A stretch of 7,721 nucleotides of DNA from Alphaproteobacteria bacterium (GTDB taxonomy: Bacteria > Pseudomonadota > Alphaproteobacteria > Rhizobiales > Aestuariivirgaceae). The translations under genes and the position numbers were made by a program. Location of the stretch: NCBI GenBank assembly GCA_026400595.1, contig JAPLOT010000280.1, forward strand, positions 1 through 7,721. Reading direction: 5' to 3'. The first letter of the stretch is position 1. Each line of letters begins with the position of its first letter. This document shows, in pieces, positions 1-5,229 of the stretch. The notes under the pieces were generated by a model. It ran no database searches and was not told the origin of the DNA. It saw only the letters and a list, made by a program, of their open reading frames with translations.

Positions 1-60
1 ACCGGAACGCGCATGATCGCGCGCTAACGCGGAGTGAGGTTAGACGAAATAGCTGATTCC

Positions 61-180
61 CCCTCCCCCTTGTGGGGAGGGCCGGGGTGGGGGTCGGGAA
101 ATCGATCAGAACACAGACGAACGCAAAGGTCTGGGTTCAGAGCGACCCCCACCCTTGATCCCTCCCCACAAGGGGGAGGG
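61..180. repeat. 120-bp palindromic intergenic repeat element, copy 1
   Basis: The outer 21 bp (61-81) are the exact reverse complement of the last 21 bp (160-180). An inner 11-bp arm (86-96) pairs exactly with 143-153. A 46-nt centre (97-142) separates the arms. Each outer arm is also a small hairpin by itself: an 8-bp stem CCCTCCCC/GGGGAGGG around a 5-nt loop. The element can therefore fold as one long stem or as two local hairpins. The left arm carries four G-runs with loops of 1, 2 and 1 nt (74-93), a strong G-quadruplex pattern. The right arm carries a similar pattern on the minus strand (146-167). A second copy of identical length lies at 4495-4614 with identical arms. I see no coding capacity and no clear target-site duplication. 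This looks like a REP- or MITE-type dispersed element; how it spreads is unknown. Confidence 0.9.
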
Positions 181-220
181 AAATCAAAGCGGGTTCAAAC
201 TCCAATCATTCCGCGCTGGC

Positions 221-256
221 AGAAATCAAATGGCCCGGCCGTTGCGCGGCCGGGCC
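221..256 (-). terminator. Rho-independent terminator of the tadG-like gene
   Basis: A perfect 10-bp stem (232-241 with 247-256) encloses a 5-nt loop. Reading the minus strand, it begins 31 nt after the TAG stop of the tadG-like gene and is followed directly by the T-rich tail ATTTGATTTCT. The stem is entirely G/C. The tail is interrupted rather than a pure T-run, so termination may be partial. The repeat element at 61-180 lies further downstream and could act as a second barrier. Confidence 0.7.
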
Positions 257-287
257 TGTGGCGCAGGGCCGTGAGAGGCCCCGCGCG

Positions 288-1724
288 CTACTTCACGATG
301 CGCAGCTCGGCCAGCTGCTTGGCGATGCTGTCGAAGGCGGCGATCAGCTCGCTGGCATTGTTCGCCACATAGCTCTTCGAGGGGTCGGTGGCGCAATTGC
401 GCAGCAGACTCTCGATCGTCGCATCCTTGACTTCGAAGAGAACGGTATAGACCTCGATGTTGTCGGCCTTGACGTTCTGGCAGAGCTGGGCGGTGAGGTC
501 GTTGGTATAGGTCGTGTTCTTGTATTTGCCGCTGGTGATCGAGCCATGGGGACCGGCATTGACGGTGGTGGGAGCCAGCGTATTGGCGCCGTCCGTCATC
601 AGGACCATCACCTTCTTGCCGCCCTTCTTCTGCAGATCGGCAAGGGGCAGGGCGGAGGTAAGCGGCGATTCCGGGGTCAGCATGTTCCAGCCCCAGGTGA
701 TGCCGCCCGGCAGATAGGTTTCGCCATTGACCGTCAGCCCCTTGATCATCTTCGACACCTTCGAGTCATCGTCGGTGAGCTCCATGATCTCGGCCGCACA
801 GGTCGTGTTCATCATGCCCGGATATTTCTGATCGATCGAGGTGATCACCGGGCGATAGGCTTCGGCGCGCGAGCCCATGCAACCCTGGAACTTCGATGTC
901 GACGTCGCGGGTTTGCAGGTCTTTACAGGCGTGCCCCAGCTCTCGCAGGTGGTCGAGGTCTTGGTACAGGCGTAGGTCGTGGTCACGCCGTCCTTGGTGC
1001 TGGTGCAAGTGCTCGGTGTCTTGGTGGTCGTGCAGTTCTTGGCATTCGGATAGGTGGTCGAGCAGGATTCCGTAGCCGTGGTGGAATCGGCCGGCACATT
1101 GGCCCAGGGTTCGTTGCGGCGGCTGATGCCGACATTGACATAGGATGCGAAGGGCACGATGCCGACGCGTGCTTCGTCGTTCGCCAGGATCGATGTCGTG
1201 AGATTGCCGGCTGCGGTCTTCAGCGTGTCGATCTTCGACCCGACCATCGAATAGGTCGTGTCAAGCACCAGCACGGCTTCGACCGGCGGAATCGATGGTT
1301 GCTGCACCACCGACTCGGCGAAGACGGCCATCTCCGGCACGCCCGCAAGCGACATGAAGGCCATGTCGACCCGGCCATTGAGACTGATGCTGAGACGGCC
1401 CGTGTTCGAGTCATAGGAGAACTCCGGGTCTTCCAGCTTGATGACCTCGAGCAGGGGGCCGTTCTGGTCGATGTACTCGGCTGCGATGGCCTTGAGATCG
1501 TCGGATTCGGTCTGCGGCGAGGCAGCGGCCGCAAGGGCAGCTGCGTCGATGACGCCCTGCAGGTCGGTCTGGGCTCGGGCCCAGCGGACGTAATCGATTG
1601 CGCACCCGCCAGCGAGTATCAGACCCAGGGCCGAGAGTGCGAAGGTGATCGCCACATTGCCGGCCGTGCTGCGGCGATAGCGGCTAATCGATTTCATCTT
1701 TCTCATCCTTGTCATGAGATTCAT
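288..1724 (-). CDS. TadG-like pilus assembly protein with von Willebrand A domain
   Basis: This is a 478-residue protein of the TadG type found with tight-adherence (Tad/Flp) pili; such proteins are thought to be anchored in the inner membrane with a large periplasmic part. Residues 8-18 are basic and 23-43 form one membrane segment (starting GNVAITFALSALG). A helix follows ending in DAAALAAA (60-67), typical of Tad family N-termini. A von Willebrand A domain starts near 148 with the metal-site motif DTTYS (155-159), a variant of DxSxS, and has MTDGAN at 376-381. The C-terminus (FDSIAKQLAELRIVK) matches the family's usual ending. Residues 214-278 are an unusual insertion: about half Ser/Thr, with six Cys. 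The frame stays open upstream to a TTG at 1814, but ATG 1724 is preferred because GGAGG lies 9 nt before it. No other tad or cpa genes are in the window. Its exact role in pilus assembly is inferred from family only. Confidence 0.9.
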   Translation of the reverse strand: MNLMTRMRKMKSISRYRRSTAGNVAITFALSALGLILAGGCAIDYVRWARAQTDLQGVIDAAALAAAASPQTESDDLKAIAAEYIDQNGPLLEVIKLEDPEFSYDSNTGRLSISLNGRVDMAFMSLAGVPEMAVFAESVVQQPSIPPVEAVLVLDTTYSMVGSKIDTLKTAAGNLTTSILANDEARVGIVPFASYVNVGISRRNEPWANVPADSTTATESCSTTYPNAKNCTTTKTPSTCTSTKDGVTTTYACTKTSTTCESWGTPVKTCKPATSTSKFQGCMGSRAEAYRPVITSIDQKYPGMMNTTCAAEIMELTDDDSKVSKMIKGLTVNGETYLPGGITWGWNMLTPESPLTSALPLADLQKKGGKKVMVLMTDGANTLAPTTVNAGPHGSITSGKYKNTTYTNDLTAQLCQNVKADNIEVYTVLFEVKDATIESLLRNCATDPSKSYVANNASELIAAFDSIAKQLAELRIVK

Positions 1725-1733
1725 GATGCTGTG

Positions 1734-1738
1734 CCTCC
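1734..1738 (-). promoter_or_regulatory. Shine-Dalgarno site that sets the tadG-like start
   Basis: GGAGG on the minus strand lies 9 nt before ATG 1724. Four in-frame ATGs follow within ten codons (residues 1, 4, 7, 10), and an ATG and a TTG lie further upstream. Only residue 1 has this strong ribosome-binding sequence at a workable distance. The 30 residues encoded upstream contain no recognisable domain, and the membrane segment does not need them. Confidence 0.75.
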
Positions 1739-1842
1739 GGGTCATTCGGCGCGACACTGACAGAGGTATCGAAATGAGACCTTTCCAGCTTGAGTAGAAT
1801 TTTAGTGATTTCAATTTTTTGCAGATTTGAATGGTGGCAGCC

Positions 1843-1857
1843 TTAATCGAAGGTTAA
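1843..1857 (-). promoter_or_regulatory. Candidate CtrA binding box (TTAA-N7-TTAA)
   Basis: Two TTAA half-sites are spaced by exactly 7 nt, which is the full recognition pattern of CtrA, the alphaproteobacterial cell-cycle response regulator. The box lies 118 nt upstream of the tadG-like start codon and 105 nt upstream of the rightward ATG at 1963. CtrA is known to control pilus genes such as pilA in Caulobacter, which makes the tadG-like gene the more natural target. Two TTAA words at this spacing are unlikely by chance in DNA this GC-rich, but a single site in an A/T-rich patch is not proof. The direction of control is unknown. Confidence 0.55.
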
Positions 1858-1926
1858 GCCCTGCCCCACTGGCTCTGGCGGGTCGGAGATCCGCGCCGTT
1901 CCGTTGTTCGGCACGGCGATGCCGAT

Positions 1927-1955
1927 CTTGACTTTATTCCTATCCTGTTCTATGG
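1927..1955 (+). promoter_or_regulatory. Sigma-70-type promoter for the unknown gene at 1963
   Basis: CTTGAC (1927-1932), a 17-nt spacer and CTATGG (1950-1955) match the rhizobial housekeeping consensus CTTGAC-N17-CTATAT at 10 of 12 positions. The expected transcription start, 6-8 nt after the -10 box, falls at about 1961-1963, on or next to the ATG at 1963. That would give a leaderless or nearly leaderless message. Confidence 0.6.
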
Positions 1956-1962
1956 GGGCGGT

Positions 1963-2664
1963 ATGGACTGGGCCCTCGCCATCGATCGCAACCGCAAATC
2001 GCTGCTCCGCATCGTGGTGACCCTCTGCACCATGATCGGATTTGGCGGGGCGGGCACGGTTGCGCGGGTGTCGCGGCCGGTCTACCGGGCGGTGCTTTCC
2101 GTGCTGCGCCCGGCGGAGGCGGCGGTGCGGCGGCTCATCGTGGTGGCGGCGCGCGGGATGGTGGTGGCGCCGCAGGCGCCGCGTCCTGTCTGGGCTGGGC
2201 GCGTCATCACCTCCGGGACCGCACGGGGCCGCGTCGCGTTTCAGCTCTTCGACCCGCGCCGGAACCCTGCGAAGGCTCATGGCCGCTACGACGCTGTCGC
2301 CGGAGGCAACCCCCGCATCCGCGTCATCGATGTGGGTTTCGACGCGCGGATTCCCCTGTTTCGCGCCATCTATCAACCTGCCCCGGAGGCGGTTGCTCCG
2401 GAGGAGGACCAAACGGTCAAGGCCGGGGCGCTGTGCCGCCGCCTTGCGGCCATCAGCTTCGCGCTGGCGGACCTGTCGCGTCAGGCGAAGCGCTATGCCC
2501 GCTGGCAGGCGCGTCCTCTCGAGACCCGCCGTCCAAAGCGCATGCTGGCCTTGCGACCTGGCCCGCCGCCGGGGCTGCGCCGGGGGCAAGCCCGCGAGGT
2601 GGATGAGATCCTGTCGGAATGCCACTGGCTCGCCCGCCATGCCGCGGCCACTGACACGTCCTGA
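1963..2664 (+). CDS. Conserved hypothetical protein, basic, function unknown
   Basis: This encodes 233 residues and I recognise no named domain. Residues 16-31 are moderately hydrophobic (RIVVTLCTMIGFGGAG), perhaps one weak membrane or membrane-associated helix. Arg-rich helices follow (38-65, with LRPAEAAVRRLIVVAAR). A middle part has RVAFQLFDPRR (90-100). The C-terminal part has LCRRLAAISFALADLSRQ (157-174) and a Pro/Gly/Arg stretch (198-208) leading to EVDEILSECHWLAR (212-225). The mix of helical blocks and a proline linker reads like a real protein. It also resembles hypothetical proteins I associate with Hyphomicrobiales, but that is memory, not a search. Upstream only a G-run (1954-1958) could serve as a ribosome-binding site, 4 nt from the ATG, and the promoter suggests a leaderless start. 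It sits alone between the tadG-like gene and tRNA-Ala. The overlapping frames on both strands are judged to be shadows. Confidence 0.75.
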   Translation: MDWALAIDRNRKSLLRIVVTLCTMIGFGGAGTVARVSRPVYRAVLSVLRPAEAAVRRLIVVAARGMVVAPQAPRPVWAGRVITSGTARGRVAFQLFDPRRNPAKAHGRYDAVAGGNPRIRVIDVGFDARIPLFRAIYQPAPEAVAPEEDQTVKAGALCRRLAAISFALADLSRQAKRYARWQARPLETRRPKRMLALRPGPPPGLRRGQAREVDEILSECHWLARHAAATDTS

Positions 2665-2753
2665 TGGCGGCGCGCCATGCGCATCCACCTCTGTCCGCCC
2701 GCGCTTGCGCGGCCGCGGCGTTCGCCATTGGAATGAAGCATTTTCGAGGAAAC

Positions 2754-2829
2754 TGGTGGAGCAGAGGGGGATCGAACCCCTGACCTCGGCATTGCGAACG
2801 CCGCGCTCTCCCAACTGAGCTACTGCCCC
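2754..2829 (-). tRNA. tRNA-Ala (anticodon CGC)
   Basis: The minus strand folds into a complete 76-nt cloverleaf with encoded CCA. The acceptor GGGGCAG pairs with CTGCTCC and includes the G3:U70 wobble pair, the identity signal for alanyl-tRNA synthetase. The D-stem is GCTC/GAGC. The anticodon stem CGGCG/TGCCG holds the loop TTCGCAA, with anticodon CGC reading GCG alanine codons. The T-arm is AGGGG-TTCGATC-CCCCT, followed by A73 and CCA. A good promoter lies directly upstream. No clear T-run terminator follows the 3' end. Confidence 0.97.
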
Positions 2830-2845
2830 TTTTCAGGTGGGGTGC

Positions 2846-2874
2846 TTTTAGTCAGGCGGCCCCCAAGCGTCAAG
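2846..2874 (-). promoter_or_regulatory. Promoter of tRNA-Ala
   Basis: On the minus strand a perfect CTTGAC (2874-2869), a 17-nt spacer and CTAAAA (2851-2846) match the rhizobial CTTGAC-N17-CTATAT consensus at 10 of 12 positions. The predicted start is near 2839, giving a 5' leader of about 10 nt before the mature tRNA end at 2829, a usual length for RNase P processing. Confidence 0.8.
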
Positions 2875-2903
2875 CTTGCTCGGACGCCGCCGCCGCCCTA
2901 CAT
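2875..2903 (+). promoter_or_regulatory. Promoter of the yggT-yggU-folD operon
   Basis: CTTGCT (2875-2880), a 17-nt spacer and CTACAT (2898-2903) match the rhizobial consensus at 9 of 12 positions. The start would be near 2910, about 24 nt before the yggT ATG at 2934. Its -35 box directly abuts the -35 box of the leftward tRNA promoter, so the two polymerases would compete for the same stretch. Confidence 0.6.
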
Positions 2904-2933
2904 GTGCGAGGCGAAAATGCGAGGCTCAAAGTC

Positions 2934-3221
2934 ATGGTAAACCCGATTCTCTGGCTGGTCCTGACCGTCATCGACATCTATTTCTGGATCATCCTGGCCA
3001 CCGTGATCATGAGCTGGCTGGTGGCCTTCGGCATCATCAACGGGTCCAATCCCTATGTGCGCCAGATCGGCTATGCCCTGAAGCGCCTGACCGAGCCCTT
3101 GCTCGGCCCCATCCGGCGCTTCCTGCCCGATCTTGGCGGACTGGATATTTCGCCGATCGTCCTGCTGCTCGGCCTGCAGTTCCTCAAGTATCTCATCGTC
3201 TATTACAGCATGGGCATGTGA
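2934..3221 (+). CDS. yggT: YggT family small membrane protein
   Basis: This encodes 95 residues, close to the usual size of single-repeat YggT proteins. There are two hydrophobic segments, about 5-35 and 72-92. They flank a short loop carrying the family signature around LTEPLLGPIRRFLPDLGGLD (52-71) and the following SPIVLLLGLQFL. The protein should sit in the inner membrane. YggT-type proteins have been linked to envelope or osmotic functions and, in relatives, to division or plastid thylakoid roles, but no biochemical activity is established. ATG 2934 is chosen because GAGG (2921-2924) lies 9 nt upstream. A GTG at 2904 would add ten residues, but it lies before the likely transcript start. 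It is the first gene of a tight three-gene operon and overlaps the next gene by 4 nt. Confidence 0.93.
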   Translation: MVNPILWLVLTVIDIYFWIILATVIMSWLVAFGIINGSNPYVRQIGYALKRLTEPLLGPIRRFLPDLGGLDISPIVLLLGLQFLKYLIVYYSMGM

Positions 3222-3541
3222 GCGGCCCGTTCCGGCCCGGCCGCGGCGGCCAGCTTCTCGCCCTGCGGGTGACGCCGCGCGCGTCCCGCAACGGCATCTC
3301 CGGCCTTCACACGGCCGGTGACGGTCAGGTGTCGCTTGCTCTCAAGGTCACGGCGGTTCCGGACAAGGGGCGGGCCAATCAGGCCGTTATCGAGGTGCTG
3401 GCGAAGGCAGCCGGGCTGCCCAAGTCGGCGTTCAGCATCGTTTCCGGCGAGACGGACCGCAACAAGACGGTCCTTGTCGCTGGCAACACCGGGGCGCTTG
3501 AGGCATTGATCGCGCAATTTCGGGCAACCGTGGAGGACTAG
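3218..3541 (+). CDS. yggU: DUF167 (YggU) family protein
   Basis: This encodes 107 residues, typical for the small cytosolic DUF167/YggU family, whose function is unknown. Family marks visible are LRVTPRASRNGI (16-27), LKVTAVPDKGRANQAV (42-57, the conserved P-x-x-G-x-AN core), and IVSGETDRNKTVLV (74-87, the conserved G-x-x-x-R-x-K end). The start is GTG 3218, which overlaps the TGA of yggT as GTGA. No separate ribosome-binding sequence is evident, so translation is probably coupled to yggT. The frame remains open further upstream, but that part overlaps yggT completely and resembles nothing. YggT and YggU are neighbours in many proteobacteria, which supports both calls. Confidence 0.92.
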   Translation: MSGPFRPGRGGQLLALRVTPRASRNGISGLHTAGDGQVSLALKVTAVPDKGRANQAVIEVLAKAAGLPKSAFSIVSGETDRNKTVLVAGNTGALEALIAQFRATVED

Positions 3542-3547
3542 GACATC

Positions 3548-4426
3548 ATGGCGAAACTCATTGACGGCAAGGCCTTTGCCGAAGGCCTGCGCGGTCGCAT
3601 CGCGAAGGCCGTGGCAGAACTCAAGGCCGGGCAGGGCTTCACCCCCGGGCTGGCAGTCGTCTTGGTGGGCGAGGACCCGGCATCCAAGGTCTATGTCGCC
3701 AACAAGGCCAAGCAGACCGTCGAGGTCGGCATGAACTCCTGGGAATACAAGCTCCCCGCCGAAACGCCGGAAGCCGAGGTGCTGGCCCTGGTCGAGAAGC
3801 TCAATGCGGATCCGGCGGTGCATGGCATCCTGGTCCAGCTGCCCCTGCCAAAGCATATCGACTCGACCAAGGTCCTGACCGCCATTTCGCCGGCCAAGGA
3901 CGTGGACGGGTTCCATGTCGTGAACGTCGGCAAGCTGTCCACCGGGCAGGATTCGCTGGTGCCTTGTACCCCGGTGGGTTCGGTCATGCTGGCCAGGGAC
4001 GTGCTGGGCAAGCTCGACGGCCTTGAGGCCGTGGTCATCGGCCGGTCGAACATCGTCGGCAAGCCGGTGGCGCAACTGCTGCTCGCCGAGAACTGCACCG
4101 TCACCATCGCGCATTCGCGCACGAAGGATCTGCCCGCCGTGGTGCGCCGCGCCGATCTCGTCATCGCGGCCGTGGGCCGGCCCGAGATGGTCAAGGGCGA
4201 CTGGCTGAAGCCCGGCGCCTGCGTCATCGATGTCGGCATCAACCGCATCGAGCGCGACGGCAAGGGCAAGCTGGTGGGCGACTGCGATTTCGCCAGCTGT
4301 GAGAAGGTGGCAGGCTCCATCACCCCGGTTCCAGGCGGCGTCGGCCCCATGACGATTGCCTGCCTGCTCTACAATACGGTGAAGGCCGCCTGCGCGGCCA
4401 AGGGGATCAGGCAGCCGGAGATGTGA
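3548..4426 (+). CDS. folD: Bifunctional methylenetetrahydrofolate dehydrogenase / methenyltetrahydrofolate cyclohydrolase FolD
   Basis: FolD interconverts 5,10-methylene-, 5,10-methenyl- and 10-formyl-tetrahydrofolate with NADP in the cytosol, supplying one-carbon units for purines and formyl-methionine. At 292 residues the length is normal. Visible motifs are SKVYVANKAKQ (46-56) with the catalytic Tyr49 and Lys53, VQLPLPKHID (96-105) with the conserved Gln97, KDVDGFH (117-123) with Asp120, PCTPVG (139-144), the dinucleotide-binding VIGRSNIVGKP (163-173), and the signature PVPGGVGPMT near the C-terminus. All key residues are present. The ATG lies 6 nt after the DUF167 stop; its ribosome-binding sites are inside or next to that stop (GGAGG 3532-3536, AGGA 3540-3543). 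It is the last gene of the yggT operon. No simple terminator follows, only the repeat element at 4495-4614. Confidence 0.98.
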   Translation: MAKLIDGKAFAEGLRGRIAKAVAELKAGQGFTPGLAVVLVGEDPASKVYVANKAKQTVEVGMNSWEYKLPAETPEAEVLALVEKLNADPAVHGILVQLPLPKHIDSTKVLTAISPAKDVDGFHVVNVGKLSTGQDSLVPCTPVGSVMLARDVLGKLDGLEAVVIGRSNIVGKPVAQLLLAENCTVTIAHSRTKDLPAVVRRADLVIAAVGRPEMVKGDWLKPGACVIDVGINRIERDGKGKLVGDCDFASCEKVAGSITPVPGGVGPMTIACLLYNTVKAACAAKGIRQPEM

Positions 4427-4466
4427 GCGGGTTCAGTTTCGGAGCGGTGTAAGACAACACAGCATT

Positions 4467-4502
4467 GCAACTTTCTCCCTCCCCGCAACCTTCTCCCTCC
4501 CC
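4467..4502. repeat. 18-bp tandem duplication at the edge of repeat copy 2
   Basis: The 18-nt unit at 4467-4484 is repeated immediately at 4485-4502 with one mismatch (17 of 18 identical; GCAACT versus GCAACC at the start). The second unit runs into the outer C-rich arm of the 120-bp element. The arm's first bases therefore appear to have been duplicated outward together with 10 nt of flank. Copy 1 has no such duplication. Confidence 0.85.
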
Positions 4503-4614
4503 CTTGTGGGGAGGGCCGGGGTGGGGGTCGGGAGATCGATCAGACCAACCCTGAATTCCAGAGGTCGAGTTCCGAGCGACCCCCACCCTTGATCCCTCCC
4601 CACAAGGGGGAGGG
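4495..4614. repeat. 120-bp palindromic intergenic repeat element, copy 2
   Basis: This is the second copy of the element at 61-180: same length, same orientation, outer arms 4495-4515 and 4594-4614, inner arms 4520-4530 and 4577-4587. All 74 nt of arm and spacer sequence are identical to copy 1, while the 46-nt centre matches at only about 29 positions ungapped. G-quadruplex patterns lie at 4508-4527 (plus) and 4580-4601 (minus). It fills most of the 224-nt gap between the convergent folD and ppa stops, 68 nt past folD and 36 nt past ppa. Its hairpins could stop or stabilise both transcripts. No T-run follows either hairpin, so simple intrinsic termination is not shown. Confidence 0.9.
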
Positions 4615-4650
4615 AAGCAGAGGCGCGCTTCCGTTTCGACTCTTTCTGCT

Positions 4651-5187
4651 CTATCCCCGCGCCGCGTTGGCGCGTTCGATCGATTCCATGATCATCTTCT
4701 CGGCTTCGGCGGCATCGCCCCAGCCGAGAACCTTGACCCACTTTCCGGGTTCCAGATCCTTGTAGTGCTCGAAGAAGTGCTCGATCTGCTTGATCGTGAT
4801 CTCCGGCAGGTCGGTGTAGTTGTGGACGTTCTCGTAGCGCCTTGTGAGCTTGGGCGTGGGCACGGCCACGATCTTCTCGTCGCCGCCGGCCTCGTCCTGC
4901 ATCTTGAGCACGCCCACCGGGCGCACCGCCACCACCGCGCCGGGAATGATGCCGCGCTGGTTGGCGATCAATACGTCGCAGGGGTCGCCGTCGTCCGACA
5001 GCGTGTGCGGGATGAAGCCGTAATTGCCGGGATAGCGCATGGACGTATAGAGGAAGCGGTCGACCACCAGTGTGCCTGCCTCCTTGTCCATCTCGTACTT
5101 GATCGGCTCGCCGCCAACCGGCACCTCGACGATGACATTGACCTCCTTGGGCGGGTTCTTGCCGATGGAAATGGCGTCGATACGCAT
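4651..5187 (-). CDS. ppa: Inorganic pyrophosphatase (family I, soluble)
   Basis: This cytosolic enzyme hydrolyses pyrophosphate to two phosphates using Mg2+, pulling DNA, RNA and protein synthesis forward. At 178 residues it fits the bacterial family I hexameric enzymes. The active-site set is complete, offset by one from the E. coli numbering: Glu21, Lys30, Glu32, Arg44, Tyr56, Asp66, Asp68, Asp71, Asp98, Asp103, Lys105, Tyr142 and Lys143. The core signature reads DGDPCDV (66-72), with Cys at a position that is usually aliphatic. ATG 5187 is supported by AGAGGAAGG just upstream and by the family N-terminus MRIDAISIGKNPP. The frame is open further upstream, but that part overlaps the divergent secreted gene. 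Only 42 nt separate the two start codons. It converges on folD across the repeat element. Confidence 0.97.
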   Translation of the reverse strand: MRIDAISIGKNPPKEVNVIVEVPVGGEPIKYEMDKEAGTLVVDRFLYTSMRYPGNYGFIPHTLSDDGDPCDVLIANQRGIIPGAVVAVRPVGVLKMQDEAGGDEKIVAVPTPKLTRRYENVHNYTDLPEITIKQIEHFFEHYKDLEPGKWVKVLGWGDAAEAEKMIMESIERANAARG

Positions 5188-5229
5188 GCTGCCTTCCTCT
5201 GATTGTCGCTTCGTGGCAGTCTGTCTGAC

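Larger units (their letters stand above)
1725..1962. other. Divergent intergenic region between tadG-like and unknown gene
   Basis: This 238-bp region separates two divergent start codons. The tadG-proximal part (about 1795-1860) is much more A/T-rich than its surroundings. It holds the CtrA-like box at 1843-1857. The other half holds an imperfect hairpin at 1895-1917 (GCCGT-T-CCG / CGG-C-ACGGC around TTGTT, one mismatch) and the rightward promoter at 1927-1955. I found no convincing -35/-10 pair for the leftward tadG-like gene; a CTAAAA hexamer at 1800-1805 (minus) has no good partner. I see no small ORF with a ribosome-binding site here. Confidence 0.7.

Noticed and set aside
1..27. Possible C-terminal end of a plus-strand gene (frame 1 stops at TAA 25-27).
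   Set aside because: Only eight codons are visible, which cannot be told from chance. It would fit the idea that copy 1 of the repeat also lies between convergent genes, but it cannot be supported from this window.
258..1760. Long open frame on the plus strand (500 codons) opposite the tadG-like gene.
   Set aside because: It is antisense to a gene with clear family motifs and a good ribosome-binding site. Its translation is low in structure and rich in His/Arg/Gly, as expected of a shadow frame in GC-rich DNA.
1895..1917. Imperfect hairpin upstream of the promoter at 1927 as a regulator operator.
   Set aside because: There is a mismatch in the stem, no T-run and no known operator match. Noted in the intergenic entry but not called as a site.
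2664..2712. Small hairpins (ATGGCG-GCG-CGCCAT at 2664-2678; 5-bp stem at 2699-2712) as terminators for the unknown gene or the tRNA.
   Set aside because: The stems are short and no T-run follows on either strand. In DNA this GC-rich such stems are common by chance.
1843..2814. Minus-strand open frame of 323 codons across the unknown gene and tRNA-Ala.
   Set aside because: It starts inside the tRNA, and the plus-strand frame at 1963 has a promoter and a more protein-like sequence. The minus translation is Arg/Pro-rich without domains.
2042..2818. Alternative plus-strand frame (258 codons) overlapping the unknown gene.
   Set aside because: It runs into the tRNA gene, is extremely Arg-rich and has no ribosome-binding site; it is a shadow of the frame at 1963.
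3203..4114. Minus-strand open frame of 303 codons opposite the DUF167 and folD genes.
   Set aside because: It is antisense to genes with full family motifs, has no ribosome-binding site or domain, and is a shadow frame.
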